Source of the DNA: Rhodoferax sp. UBA4409 | GTDB taxonomy: Bacteria > Pseudomonadota > Gammaproteobacteria > Burkholderiales > Burkholderiaceae_C | Assembly (NCBI GenBank): GCA_002390825.1 | Contig: DGQR01000019.1 | Span: 1 to 37,121, forward strand | DNA length: 37,121 bases | Direction of reading: 5' to 3' | Made by a program: the position numbers and the translations under genes | Shown here: positions 16,048-25,095 of the stretch, piece after piece | How the letters are laid out: every line of letters starts with the position of its first letter | Position numbering within the stretch: the stretch's first letter is position 1 | The notes under the pieces: generated by a model | What the model saw: only the letters and a program-made list of their open reading frames with translations | The model's database searches: none | What the model was told of the DNA's origin: nothing

Positions 16048-16123
16048 ACGGCAGTCGTTTGGCAATGTGCAACCGCCTGCGAAAGATAATCGCCAGATTG
16101 GTGAACTCAAAGGGATGTAGAAG

Positions 16124-17218
16124 ATGACAATTCTGGTTACCGGCGGCGCCGGCTTCATCGGCAGCAACTATGTGCTGGATTGGTTGGCCGAGTCCAACGA
16201 AACGGTGGTCAACCTGGATAAACTGACCTACGCCGGTAACCTGCAAAACTTGGCTACCGTGGCTGACAACCCGTATCACATTTTTGTGCAAGGCGACATT
16301 GGCGACGCCGCACTGATCGCCCGCTTGCTACAAGAACACCAGCCCCGGGCTGTGCTGAACTTTGCCGCCGAGAGCCATGTGGACCGCTCTATCCACGGGC
16401 CCGGGGAGTTCATTCAGACCAATATTGTGGGCACTTTTCACTTGCTGGAAAGCGTGCGCGCCTACTGGGGGGCTCTGGGAGCGGACGCCAAAGCTGCGTT
16501 CCGGTTTTTACACGTTTCCACGGACGAGGTGTACGGCTCTCTGGCCAAAACCGACCCAGCCTTTGCTGAAACCAACCGCTACGAGCCCAATAGCCCCTAT
16601 AGCGCGAGCAAAGCAGCTAGCGACCACTTGGTCCGCGCCTATCACCATACCTATGGCCTGCCGGTACTGACCACTAACTGCAGCAATAACTACGGGCCTT
16701 ACCACTTCCCGGAAAAGCTGATTCCGTTGTTGATCGTTAATGCACAAGCCGGTAAGCCTTTGCCGGTGTATGGGGACGGTCAGCAAATCCGCGATTGGCT
16801 GTATGTCAAAGACCACTGCAGCGCCATTCGCCGCGTGCTTGAGGCCGGCGTGCTGGGTGAAACCTATAACGTGGGTGGCTGGAACGAGAAGCCGAACCTC
16901 GATATCGTGCACACCGTCTGCGCCCTGCTGGACGAGCTCAAGCCCCGCGCAGACGGCAAGCCCTACCAAGAGCAAATCACCTTTGTGACCGACCGGCCCG
17001 GCCATGACCGCCGCTATGCGATTGACGCCCGCAAAATTGAGCAGCAATTGGGCTGGAAGCCGGCAGAGACGTTTGAGACCGGCATCCGTAAAACGGTGCA
17101 GTGGTACCTGGACAACCCGCAGTGGGTGGATAACGTGTTGAGCGGCGGCTACCGCGACTGGGTTAGCAAGCAATATGGTGCCTCAGGCGCAGCATCCAAC
17201 ACCAAGGCGGCAGCATGA
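16124..17218 (+). CDS. rfbB: dTDP-glucose 4,6-dehydratase
   Basis: 364 residues; second step of dTDP-L-rhamnose synthesis, making dTDP-4-keto-6-deoxyglucose. The short-chain dehydrogenase fold is clear: the NAD-binding GGAGFIG at 7-13, the FAAESHVDRSIHGP stretch, STDEVYG with the catalytic acid residues, and Y159-x3-K163 in YSASKAASDHL. TNCSNNYGPYHFPEKLIPL is the family's substrate-binding block. An AGGGA ribosome binding site stands upstream. First gene of a complete four-gene rhamnose set; its stop overlaps the next ATG (ATGA). The alternative symbol is rmlB. Confidence 0.97.
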   Translation: MTILVTGGAGFIGSNYVLDWLAESNETVVNLDKLTYAGNLQNLATVADNPYHIFVQGDIGDAALIARLLQEHQPRAVLNFAAESHVDRSIHGPGEFIQTNIVGTFHLLESVRAYWGALGADAKAAFRFLHVSTDEVYGSLAKTDPAFAETNRYEPNSPYSASKAASDHLVRAYHHTYGLPVLTTNCSNNYGPYHFPEKLIPLLIVNAQAGKPLPVYGDGQQIRDWLYVKDHCSAIRRVLEAGVLGETYNVGGWNEKPNLDIVHTVCALLDELKPRADGKPYQEQITFVTDRPGHDRRYAIDARKIEQQLGWKPAETFETGIRKTVQWYLDNPQWVDNVLSGGYRDWVSKQYGASGAASNTKAAA

Positions 17219-18120
17219 AGATTTTGCTGTTGGGTCGTGGCGGCCAAGTGGGCTGGGAATTACAGCGGTCTTTGAGCGTGCTGGGTGAGGTAGTGGCCCT
17301 GGACTTTGACGCGAGCCAGAACCCACAAGGCTTGTGCGGCGACTTTACGGATTTGGCGGGCTTGGAACGCACGGTAGAGGCAGTGCGCCCAGACGTGATC
17401 GTCAATGCGGCTGCGCACACTGCTGTCGACAAAGCTGAGAGCGAACCAAAGCTTGCAAGAACCATTAATGCCCTAGCGCCCGCAGCTCTTGCGCGAGCAG
17501 CTATCAAAACAGGAGCATGGCTGATTCACTACAGCACAGACTATGTGTTTGATGGCAGTGGCACAAGTCCTTGGACCGAGGCCGATGCCACGGGCCCTTT
17601 GAGTGTGTACGGCCAGACCAAGCTTGAAGGCGAACAGGCGATTGCCTTGAACCCCAAGCATTTGATTTTGCGCACCAGCTGGGTATATGCGACCCGGGGT
17701 GGCAACTTTGCCAAGACCATGCTGCGCCTGGCGGGTGAGCGCGAGTCGCTGACGGTAATTAACGACCAATTCGGCGCCCCCACCTCTGCAGAGTTGTTGG
17801 CCGATGTGACGGCGCATGCCATACGCACCCTGCAAACCCGCCCTGAATTGGCGGGTCTGTATCACTGCATTGCTGCGGGGGAGACCACTTGGCACGGCTA
17901 TGCGCAGTTTGTGCTGGCTGAGACGGCAGCTTTGGGACTGCCACTCAAAGCCACGGCAGACAAGGTGGCACCCACCCCGACAAGCAGTTACCCCACGCCG
18001 GCCAAGCGCCCGCTGAACTCGCGCTTGGACACCCGCAAGCTACAAGCCGCGTTTGGCTTGACGCTGCCGCACTGGCAAGCGGGCGTGAAACGTATGTTGA
18101 TTGAAATATCAGGGAAGTAA
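17215..18120 (+). CDS. rfbD: dTDP-4-dehydrorhamnose reductase
   Basis: 301 residues; last step of dTDP-L-rhamnose synthesis, the NADPH-dependent reduction of dTDP-4-keto-L-rhamnose. GRGGQVGWEL at 7-16 is the dinucleotide-binding loop, and VNAAAHTAVDKAE and YSTDYVFDG are conserved blocks. Y132-x3-K136 in YGQTKLEGE is the catalytic pair, and LRTSWVY and DQFGAPTSA follow as expected. The start overlaps rfbB by four bases. The alternative symbol is rmlD. Confidence 0.97.
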   Translation: MKILLLGRGGQVGWELQRSLSVLGEVVALDFDASQNPQGLCGDFTDLAGLERTVEAVRPDVIVNAAAHTAVDKAESEPKLARTINALAPAALARAAIKTGAWLIHYSTDYVFDGSGTSPWTEADATGPLSVYGQTKLEGEQAIALNPKHLILRTSWVYATRGGNFAKTMLRLAGERESLTVINDQFGAPTSAELLADVTAHAIRTLQTRPELAGLYHCIAAGETTWHGYAQFVLAETAALGLPLKATADKVAPTPTSSYPTPAKRPLNSRLDTRKLQAAFGLTLPHWQAGVKRMLIEISGK

Positions 18121-18124
18121 AACC

Positions 18125-19036
18125 ATGAATAACCCATCGCACAACACCGGTGCTAAAGCCCGTAAAGGCATCATCCTGGCTGGCGGGTCAGGTACACGCC
18201 TATACCCCGCGACGCAGGCCGTCAGCAAACAGCTGCTGCCCATTTACGACAAGCCCATGATTTACTACCCCTTGAGTGTGCTGCTGTTGGCAGGCATCAA
18301 GGAAGTTTTGGTGATCAGCACGCCACAAGATACCCCCCGCTTTGAGCAGTTGCTGGGCAATGGCAGCCAATGGGGCGTTCACATTGAATACGCGGTGCAA
18401 CCTTCGCCCGATGGGCTGGCACAGGCCTTTTTGATTGGCGAGAAGTTTCTGGACGGAGCACCCAGTGCACTGGTCTTAGGCGACAACATTTTTTACGGGC
18501 ATGACTTTGCAGGACTGCTGCAAAGCGCTACCGCGCAAACGAGCGGTGCTACCGTGTTTGCTTATGCGGTGAATGACCCGGAGCGCTATGGCGTGGTGGA
18601 GTTTGATGCGGCGGGCAAGGCGATCAGCCTGGAAGAAAAACCTAAGGCCGCTAAGTCGCGCTATGCAGTGACCGGCCTGTATTTTTATGACGCCAACGTG
18701 GTTGAGATGGCCAAGCAGGTGAAGCCCTCTGCCCGGGGCGAGTTGGAGATTACTGACCTGAACCGCATGTACCTGGAGCGCGGCGCATTGGATGTGCAGA
18801 CCATGGGCCGCGGCTACGCGTGGCTGGACACAGGAACCCATGAGTCGATGCTGGAGGCGAGCCAGTTCATCCACACCATCGAAAACCGCCAAGGCCTGAA
18901 GGTGGCCTGCCCCGAGGAAATTGCGTGGCGCAGCGGGTGGATTGACGATGCGCAACTGCAACTGTTGGCGCAGCCGCTGGCAAAGTCCGGCTACGGGCAG
19001 TACCTGCTGCGTCTGTTGAAAGAAAAGGTTTTTTGA
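18125..19036 (+). CDS. rfbA: glucose-1-phosphate thymidylyltransferase
   Basis: 303 residues from the ATG at 18125, which has AGGGAAG eight bases upstream; an in-frame TTG inside rfbD would add eight residues and is unlikely. The enzyme joins glucose 1-phosphate and dTTP to give dTDP-glucose, the first step of the pathway. GIILAGGSGTRLYPATQ and SKQLLPIYDKPMIYYPL are the nucleotide-binding signature, LGDNIFYGHDF the metal-binding region, and LDTGTHESMLEAS the end of the catalytic core. The residues before GIILAGG form a longer, Lys/Asn-rich start than usual. The alternative symbol is rmlA. Confidence 0.97.
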   Translation: MNNPSHNTGAKARKGIILAGGSGTRLYPATQAVSKQLLPIYDKPMIYYPLSVLLLAGIKEVLVISTPQDTPRFEQLLGNGSQWGVHIEYAVQPSPDGLAQAFLIGEKFLDGAPSALVLGDNIFYGHDFAGLLQSATAQTSGATVFAYAVNDPERYGVVEFDAAGKAISLEEKPKAAKSRYAVTGLYFYDANVVEMAKQVKPSARGELEITDLNRMYLERGALDVQTMGRGYAWLDTGTHESMLEASQFIHTIENRQGLKVACPEEIAWRSGWIDDAQLQLLAQPLAKSGYGQYLLRLLKEKVF

Positions 19037-19572
19037 TGCAAGTTACCCGCACTGCCATTGCAGATGTGTTGCTGCTGGAGCCCAAAGTTTTTGGGGATGA
19101 GCGAGGCTTTTTCTTTGAGAGCTTTAACGAGCGCGTGTTTCGTGAGGTCACCGGAGTGACATTGCCCTTTGTGCAAGATAACCACTCCAAGTCAGGCTAT
19201 GGCGTGCTGCGCGGGCTGCACTACCAAACCCAAAACCCCCAAGGCAAACTGGTGCGGGTGGTTCAGGGCGAGGTTTTTGATGTGGCCGTAGATATTCGGC
19301 CTGAATCTCCGACCTACGGGAAATGGGTGGGCGAAATACTCTCGGCCACGAACAAGCGGCAACTGTGGGTGCCACCGGGGCTAGCGCATGGCTTTGTGGT
19401 GTTGTCGGAAACCGCTGAGTTTTTGTACAAAACTACCGACTACTACGCGCCTGCTTTTGAAAAATGCATTGCCTGGAATGACCCTACTTTGGCGATCGAA
19501 TGGCCTGCCATGTCTATAGCGCCCAAGTTGTCAGCGAAGGACATGGCCGGGGATTCTTTCACCCCGGTGTGA
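19036..19572 (+). CDS. rfbC: dTDP-4-dehydrorhamnose 3,5-epimerase
   Basis: 178 residues from the ATG sharing its A with the rfbA stop (TGATG). The cupin-fold epimerase acts between RfbB and RfbD. EPKVFGDERGFFFESFN, NHSKSGYGVLRGLHYQ with the catalytic H62, VVQGEVFDVAVDIR, and WVPPGLAHGFVVLSE with Y131 just after are all family hallmarks. It completes the rhamnose set, so the encoded polysaccharide or lipopolysaccharide very likely contains L-rhamnose. The alternative symbol is rmlC. Confidence 0.97.
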   Translation: MQVTRTAIADVLLLEPKVFGDERGFFFESFNERVFREVTGVTLPFVQDNHSKSGYGVLRGLHYQTQNPQGKLVRVVQGEVFDVAVDIRPESPTYGKWVGEILSATNKRQLWVPPGLAHGFVVLSETAEFLYKTTDYYAPAFEKCIAWNDPTLAIEWPAMSIAPKLSAKDMAGDSFTPV

Positions 19573-19659
19573 AAAGCGCCACGGTTGGAGGACGAAAATT
19601 CGTAACCGGGTGATTCCGGCGCCCTGCGAATGCGTGGCTTGCGCTATCCTTCACGGCTT

Positions 19660-21393
19660 ATGGCATCCGCTGATTCATTGACCCGCGACCCCGCTTCTGT
19701 TGCCCTGCCGGGAATTGGCAGGGCGCTGGTGCTAGCCGGCAAGCTTCCCCAGCAAACGGCTGAAGAAATCTACCGCAAAGCGCTGTTGAGCAAAAACAGT
19801 TTTATGGCGGAATTGGTGGGGTCGGCGGCGGTATCGTCGTTGGATCTGGCACAAACCCTGTCTGCAGCCTTTGCGGCACCTCTGCTGGACCTCGATGCTG
19901 TCGATGTGCAGCGCCTGCCCAAGGGCCTGCTAGACGCAAAGATTTGCACGGAATTCAGGGTGTTGGTGCTGAGCAAGCGCGGTAACCGCTTGATCATTGC
20001 TACCGCAGACCCTTCAGACCAGCAGGCTGCGGAGCGCATCAAGTTTGCGACCCAGATGGGTTTTGACTGGGTTATTGCGGAGTACGACAAGCTCTCCAAG
20101 ATTGTGGACGCCAATACGGTCACTGCGACCGAGGCGATGGAAGAGATCATTGGTGGCGACTTCGAGTTTGATGAAGCCGCTGCCGAGTCCGCTGTTGAGA
20201 CTACCCAAGCGGCGACCGCGGATGTCGAAGATGCACCGGTGGTGCGTTTCCTGCACAAAATGCTAATGGATGCGTTCAGCATGCGGGCCTCGGACTTGCA
20301 CTTTGAGCCCTACGAGCACCAGTACCGGGTGCGCTTCCGCATTGACGGGGAATTGCGCGAAATAGCCAGCCCACCGATTGCGATCAAAGACAAGCTAGCC
20401 TCACGGATCAAGGTGATCTCGCGGATGGATATTTCGGAGAAGCGGGTCCCGCAAGACGGCCGTATGAAGCTCAAGGTGGGCGCGGACCGGGTGATTGACT
20501 TCCGGGTCAGCACACTGCCGACGCTGTTTGGAGAAAAGATTGTGATCCGTATCCTGGACCCGAGCAGTGCCAAGCTGGGCATTGATGCGCTGGGCTACGA
20601 GGCCGAGGAAAAAGAACGCCTGCTCAAGGCGATTGGCCGGCCTTACGGGATGATTCTGGTCACGGGGCCTACGGGTTCCGGTAAAACGGTGTCGCTGTAT
20701 ACCTGCCTGAATATGCTGAACCAGCCGGGGGTGAACATTGCCACGGCGGAAGACCCCTCCGAAATCAACTTGCCGGGTGTCAACCAGGTGAACGTGAATG
20801 AGAAGGCGGGGCTGACCTTTGCTGCGGCGCTGAAGTCGTTTCTGCGGCAGGATCCGGACATCATCATGGTGGGTGAAATCCGGGACTTGGAGACAGCGGA
20901 CATTTCGATCAAGGCGGCGCAAACCGGCCACTTGGTGCTGTCGACCTTGCACACCAACGATGCACCGACGACGCTCACGCGGATGCGGAACATGGGCATC
21001 CAGCCGTTCAACATTGCATCCAGCGTCATTTTGATCACGGCGCAGCGCTTGGCGCGGCGGTTGTGCGGGCAATGCAAGCAACCGGCCGATGTGCCGGAGT
21101 TGGCGCTGCTGGACGCGGGATTCAAGCAGGCTGATCTGGATGGGAACTGGAAGCCCTATCGGGCAGTGGGTTGCTCGGCTTGCAACAACGGATACAAGGG
21201 CCGGGTGGGTATCTACCAAGTGATGCCCATCAGTGAAGAGATTCAGCGCATTATTTTGCGTGATGGCAGTGCAATGGATATCGCCGCCCAGTCAGAGTTG
21301 GAGGGCGTGCGCTCGTTGCGTCAGTCCGGCTTGCACAAAGTGAAACAAGGGCTGACTTCGTTGGAAGAAGTGCTTGCTGTGACCAACGAGTAA
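19660..21393 (+). CDS. pilB: type IV pilus extension ATPase PilB
   Basis: 577 residues from the ATG at 19660; an in-frame ATG ten codons earlier gives a start unlike the family, and neither has a clear ribosome binding site. An N-terminal T2SSE_N domain (about 20-160) is followed by the hexameric ATPase core. The Walker A GPTGSGKT is at 336-343, and the Asp-box is VRFRIDGELRE. The Walker B region is DPDIIMVGEIRD and the His-box is GHLVLSTLHTND. Two CxxC pairs (LCGQC and CSAC) form the zinc site. It powers pilus growth at the inner membrane. First gene of pilB-pilC-pilD. Confidence 0.96.
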   Translation: MASADSLTRDPASVALPGIGRALVLAGKLPQQTAEEIYRKALLSKNSFMAELVGSAAVSSLDLAQTLSAAFAAPLLDLDAVDVQRLPKGLLDAKICTEFRVLVLSKRGNRLIIATADPSDQQAAERIKFATQMGFDWVIAEYDKLSKIVDANTVTATEAMEEIIGGDFEFDEAAAESAVETTQAATADVEDAPVVRFLHKMLMDAFSMRASDLHFEPYEHQYRVRFRIDGELREIASPPIAIKDKLASRIKVISRMDISEKRVPQDGRMKLKVGADRVIDFRVSTLPTLFGEKIVIRILDPSSAKLGIDALGYEAEEKERLLKAIGRPYGMILVTGPTGSGKTVSLYTCLNMLNQPGVNIATAEDPSEINLPGVNQVNVNEKAGLTFAAALKSFLRQDPDIIMVGEIRDLETADISIKAAQTGHLVLSTLHTNDAPTTLTRMRNMGIQPFNIASSVILITAQRLARRLCGQCKQPADVPELALLDAGFKQADLDGNWKPYRAVGCSACNNGYKGRVGIYQVMPISEEIQRIILRDGSAMDIAAQSELEGVRSLRQSGLHKVKQGLTSLEEVLAVTNE

Positions 21394-21414
21394 AAGGGCA
21401 ACCCCGGGAGATCT

Positions 21415-22632
21415 ATGGCAACAGGAAAATCTGCGCCCACCAAAGACGTGGTTTTTGAATGGGAAGGCAAAGACCGCAACGGCAAGCAAGTCCGTGGCGA
21501 GACGCGGGCCGTGGGCGAAAACCAGGTGAAGTCCATGTTGCGCCGACAAGGCGTTACGCCGACCAAAATCAAAAAGCGGCGCATGCGCTCGGGCAAGTCG
21601 ATCAAGCCCAAAGACATGGCGATCTTTACCCGGCAGCTGGCCACGATGATGAAGGCAGGTGTGCCCTTGCTGCAAGCCTTTGACATTGTCGGCCGCGGTA
21701 ACCCGAACCCGAGTGTGACCAAGTTGCTGAGCGACATCCGCGCGGATGTGGAAACCGGTACCTCGCTGAGTGCTGCCTTCCGCAAGTATCCGCTGTACTT
21801 TGACAACCTGTATTGCAACTTGGTTGAAGCTGGCGAGTCGGCCGGTATTCTGGATCAGTTGCTGGACCGCTTGGCGGTCTATATGGAGAAAACAGAGGCT
21901 ATCAAATCCAAGATCAAGTCTGCGCTGATGTACCCGATTGCGGTTCTGGTGGTGGCTTTTGTGGTGGTCTCGGTGATCATGATTTTTGTGATCCCGTCGT
22001 TCAAGCAGGTCTTCAGCTCTTTCGGCGGAGAGCTGCCGGCGCCTACCTTGTTTGTGATCGCCCTAAGTGAGATTTTTATCGAGTACTGGTGGCTGATATT
22101 CGGCGGGATTGGGGGGGGGTTGTACTTTTTCATGCAGGCGTGGCGCCGTAACGAGAAAGTGCAGGCCTTCATGGACCGTGTCATGCTGAAACTGCCCATC
22201 TTCGGTGTCATGGTGGAAAAGAGCTGTGTGGCCCGTTGGACCCGTACGCTGTCCACCATGTTTGCGGCCGGGGTGCCCCTAGTGGAAGCTCTGGACTCGG
22301 TGGGCGGGGCCTCCGGCAACGTGGTGTACCTGAATGCGACCCAAAAGATCCAGCAGGAAGTGTCTACCGGCACCTCACTGACTGCAGCCATGTCAAATGC
22401 GAATTTGTTTCCGTCAATGGTGCTTCAGATGTGTGCCATCGGGGAAGAGTCGGGCTCTATTGACCATATGCTGGGCAAGGCGGCCGACTTCTTTGAAGCG
22501 GAAGTCGATGACATGGTGGCAGGCATCTCCAGCTTGATGGAGCCCATCATCATTGTGGTGCTGGGCACACTGATCGGTGGGATTGTGGTGTCGATGTACC
22601 TCCCGATCTTCAAGTTGGGACAAGTGGTTTGA
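21415..22632 (+). CDS. pilC: type IV pilus inner-membrane platform protein PilC
   Basis: 405 residues, the usual length. Two tandem T2SF domains (about 70-195 and 275-397) each have the pattern FTRQLATMMKAGVPLLQAFD or WTRTLSTMFAAGVPLVEALD, and three membrane segments sit at about 170-195, 215-240 and 375-400. It couples PilB to the growing pilus. GGGAG stands six bases before the ATG. The stop shares its A with the start of pilD. Confidence 0.96.
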   Translation: MATGKSAPTKDVVFEWEGKDRNGKQVRGETRAVGENQVKSMLRRQGVTPTKIKKRRMRSGKSIKPKDMAIFTRQLATMMKAGVPLLQAFDIVGRGNPNPSVTKLLSDIRADVETGTSLSAAFRKYPLYFDNLYCNLVEAGESAGILDQLLDRLAVYMEKTEAIKSKIKSALMYPIAVLVVAFVVVSVIMIFVIPSFKQVFSSFGGELPAPTLFVIALSEIFIEYWWLIFGGIGGGLYFFMQAWRRNEKVQAFMDRVMLKLPIFGVMVEKSCVARWTRTLSTMFAAGVPLVEALDSVGGASGNVVYLNATQKIQQEVSTGTSLTAAMSNANLFPSMVLQMCAIGEESGSIDHMLGKAADFFEAEVDDMVAGISSLMEPIIIVVLGTLIGGIVVSMYLPIFKLGQVV

Positions 22633-23477
22633 TGAGCACCGGTTTGCTATGGTTGGACGTGGGTGTATTGGGTTTGCTGGGGGTGCTGATCGGCAGCTTC
22701 TTGAATGTGGTGATCCACAGGCTGCCCAAGATGATGGAACAACAATGGGCTGCGGAATATGCCGAGATGGCAGGCAAAGAGCCGCCTGCACAAGCCCCGT
22801 TTAACTTGATGGTGCCACGGTCGCGCTGCCCGCACTGCGGCCACCTGATCGCTTGGTACGAAAACATCCCGGTCGTCAGTTATGTGGCTTTGCGCGGCCG
22901 TTGCGCTGAATGCAAAAAGCCGATCAGCGTGCGCTACCCGCTGGTCGAGCTGGTTACTGGCGGACTCTTTGGATTCTGCGCATGGCAATGGGGCTTGTCT
23001 GCTACGGCCTTGGTTTGGTGTGTCTTTTGCGCGGCGCTGGTGAGTCTGGCCATGATTGACTGGGACACCACCCTGCTGCCGGATGACATCACGCTGCCCC
23101 TGGTATGGCTCGGCTTGGTGGCCTCCGCCCTTGGATGGACCGCGGTGCCCTTAAGTACCGCCCTGTGGGGTGCGGTTGCGGGGTATTTGTCGTTGTGGTC
23201 GATTTACTGGCTGTTCAAGTTGGCAACTGGCAAAGAAGGCATGGGCTATGGTGACTTCAAGCTGTTTGCCGCGCTGGGGGCATGGTTTGGCTGGCCGGTG
23301 CTGATCCCCATGATCTTGCTGGCGTCCGTAATCGGGGCGATCGTGGGTATTGCGATGAAGTTCACCAGCGGTTTGCGGGAAGGGGGCTATGTGCCCTTTG
23401 GGCCGTTTCTGGCGGGCGCGGGCTTTGCCGCGTTAATCATTGGGCCCGACACCTTGCGCCAGATGGCCAACTTGTAA
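22632..23477 (+). CDS. pilD: prepilin leader peptidase/N-methyltransferase PilD
   Basis: 281 residues from the ATG in TGATG. The N-terminal methyltransferase region starts GVLIGSFLNVVIHRLP and carries two CxxC pairs (C66/C69 and C91/C94). The A24 aspartyl protease domain follows, with the conserved acids in MIDWDTTLLPDD and in GMGYGDFKLF. About seven or eight membrane segments are visible. It cleaves prepilins after glycine and methylates the new N-terminus; the pilin-like gene product at 15555-15950 is a likely substrate. Confidence 0.96.
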   Translation: MSTGLLWLDVGVLGLLGVLIGSFLNVVIHRLPKMMEQQWAAEYAEMAGKEPPAQAPFNLMVPRSRCPHCGHLIAWYENIPVVSYVALRGRCAECKKPISVRYPLVELVTGGLFGFCAWQWGLSATALVWCVFCAALVSLAMIDWDTTLLPDDITLPLVWLGLVASALGWTAVPLSTALWGAVAGYLSLWSIYWLFKLATGKEGMGYGDFKLFAALGAWFGWPVLIPMILLASVIGAIVGIAMKFTSGLREGGYVPFGPFLAGAGFAALIIGPDTLRQMANL

Positions 23478-23491
23478 GCAGGACCCACGAG

Positions 23492-24088
23492 ATGCGGGTC
23501 GGGCTCACAGGTGGTATCGGCAGCGGGAAGAGCACGGTGGCCGCTTTCTTGGCGGAGTGTGGTGCAGCAGTCGTGGATGCTGATGCAATTTCCCGTGCGG
23601 CAACTGCCACGGGTGGAAGCGCCATTGCCCCTATCAGAGGTGCATTCGGAACCGACATGATCGATGCCAAGGGTGCACTGGACCGGGTAAAAATGCGGGC
23701 AAAGGTGTTCCAAGATACAGAGGCCCGCAAGCTGCTGGAGTCCATCATTCACCCACTGGTCGGCGCCGCTATTGAGGCCGCCACCCAGGAGGCTCAGACT
23801 GGTGGTGCGCGATGTGTGGTGCTGGACATTCCCCTGTTGGTCGAGTCTGCGTATTGGCGAAAGCGGCTCGATAAGGTGCTCGTGGTGGACTGCTCCACCG
23901 AGACGCAGATACGCAGGGTCATGCAGAGAAGCGCCCTTCAAACCCAAGAAGTGCAGGCAGTAATTGACAGCCAAGCCCCACGCCTCACCAGGCTTGCGGC
24001 TGCCGACTGTGTGATCTCTAACGAAGACCTGTCTTTGCTGCAACTTGAAGCGGCGACGAGGCAAATGGGCGCACACTTCGGGCTATGA
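23492..24088 (+). CDS. coaE: dephospho-CoA kinase
   Basis: 198 residues from the ATG 14 bases after pilD; the frame is open further back inside pilD. The enzyme phosphorylates dephospho-CoA in the last step of coenzyme A synthesis. The P-loop GGIGSGKS is at 7-14. VDADAISR, HPLV and DIPLLVES are the conserved substrate and lid regions, and QIRRVMQRS follows. coaE directly downstream of pilD is a common proteobacterial order. Confidence 0.95.
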   Translation: MRVGLTGGIGSGKSTVAAFLAECGAAVVDADAISRAATATGGSAIAPIRGAFGTDMIDAKGALDRVKMRAKVFQDTEARKLLESIIHPLVGAAIEAATQEAQTGGARCVVLDIPLLVESAYWRKRLDKVLVVDCSTETQIRRVMQRSALQTQEVQAVIDSQAPRLTRLAAADCVISNEDLSLLQLEAATRQMGAHFGL

Positions 24089-24113
24089 TCGACCGCCGAC
24101 CGGAAATACCAGC

Positions 24114-24869
24114 GTGATCCTTTACGAATACCCCTTCAACGAACGCATCCGCACGTATTTGCGGCTGGAGCACCTGTTTCTGCGTCTGGCCGAGTTGATG
24201 GGGCGACCTGATCCCCTCGACCACCACTTCGCACTGACCACGATTTTTGAGGTCATGGACGTGGGTGCACGCGCTGACCTGAAGTCGGATGTACTGAAGG
24301 ACCTGGACAAGCAAAAGCAGGTGTTGAATGGCTACCGGGGTAACCCAGCGATCTCCGAGGCGGCACTCGACAAAATTGTGAACCAACTCGACCAGTGCTT
24401 TACCGAACTGAACGCACTGGCCGGCAAATCGGGCCAATCGCTCACCGAGAACGACTGGCTGATGAGTATCCGGAGCCGGGTGGGTATCCCGGGGGGCACT
24501 TGCGAGTTTGATTTGCCCGCCTACTATGCATGGCAGCACCGCGATGCGCCTGCACGACAGCAAGATCTGCAACGCTGGGCCTCGACACTGGCGCCTTTGG
24601 CAGCCTCTATTCACCTGCTCTTGAAGATGCTGCGCGACTCGGGGGCCCCACAGAAGGTGATGGCGGTTGCCGGGCAGTTTCAGCAAAATCTGCCTCAAGG
24701 TCGCACTTTCCAGTTGCTACGCTTGGCGGTGGACCCGGCCCTCCAGGTGATACCTGAGATCAGCGGGAACCGGCTGATGGTATCTATCCGCTTTATGCGG
24801 CACGAAGCCGACGACCGTCTGCACTCCAGTGCGCAAGATACGGGCTTTGAACTGACCTTGTGCTCTTGA
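24114..24869 (+). CDS. zapD: cell division protein ZapD
   Basis: 251 residues from a GTG at 24114, chosen because the family begins (M/V)ILYEYPFNERIRT directly after the start. The longer frame upstream overlaps coaE. The all-alpha plus beta-barrel protein (formerly DUF1342/YacF) cross-links FtsZ filaments at the division ring. RLEHLFLRL near residue 16 and the C-terminal RLMVSIRFM are typical blocks. It lies between coaE and yacG as in most beta- and gammaproteobacteria. Confidence 0.95.
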   Translation: MILYEYPFNERIRTYLRLEHLFLRLAELMGRPDPLDHHFALTTIFEVMDVGARADLKSDVLKDLDKQKQVLNGYRGNPAISEAALDKIVNQLDQCFTELNALAGKSGQSLTENDWLMSIRSRVGIPGGTCEFDLPAYYAWQHRDAPARQQDLQRWASTLAPLAASIHLLLKMLRDSGAPQKVMAVAGQFQQNLPQGRTFQLLRLAVDPALQVIPEISGNRLMVSIRFMRHEADDRLHSSAQDTGFELTLCS

Positions 24870-24884
24870 TAGGCGCCGAGCCGA

Positions 24885-25094
24885 ATGACGATGGACTCTC
24901 CAATGTTGGAAAAGCTGGTGCGCTGTCCCGCGTGTGGTGGCGATAGCGTTTACGGACCGCGCAATCTGTTTCGCCCTTTTTGCAGCGAGCGCTGCAAAAA
25001 TTTGGACTTGGGTGCTTGGGCGAGCGAGTCGTTCAGAGTGCCCACCGAGGCACCACCCGACGAGGCGCCATTCGGCGACCCGAAACTACAGTAA
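24885..25094 (+). CDS. yacG: DNA gyrase inhibitor / zinc-binding protein YacG
   Basis: 69 residues. The zinc knuckle is C14-x2-C17 in RCPACGG plus C33-x3-C37 in FCSERCKN, followed by DLGAWASE(S), the family's conserved stretch, and an acidic tail. In E. coli YacG binds GyrB. ATG codons at 24891 and 24903 are alternative starts. It ends one base before the stop of the opposite-strand Nudix gene, so the two operons meet tail to tail with no room for a separate terminator. Confidence 0.93.
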   Translation: MTMDSPMLEKLVRCPACGGDSVYGPRNLFRPFCSERCKNLDLGAWASESFRVPTEAPPDEAPFGDPKLQ

Positions 25095-25095
25095 A

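Noticed and set aside
16085..16090. GATAAT as the -10 box of rfbB
   Set aside because: The best -35-like hexamer (TTGGCA) is 20 bases away, outside the usual range, and no other partner fits.
19547..19567. CCGGGG/CCCCGG hairpin at the end of rfbC as a terminator
   Set aside because: It lies within the last rfbC codons, the stem is six bases, and no T run follows; it probably does not end transcription before pilB.
20401..21219. Open frame of 272 codons opposite pilB
   Set aside because: Arg/His/Gln-rich antisense shadow without a recognisable domain; pilB is intact on the other strand.
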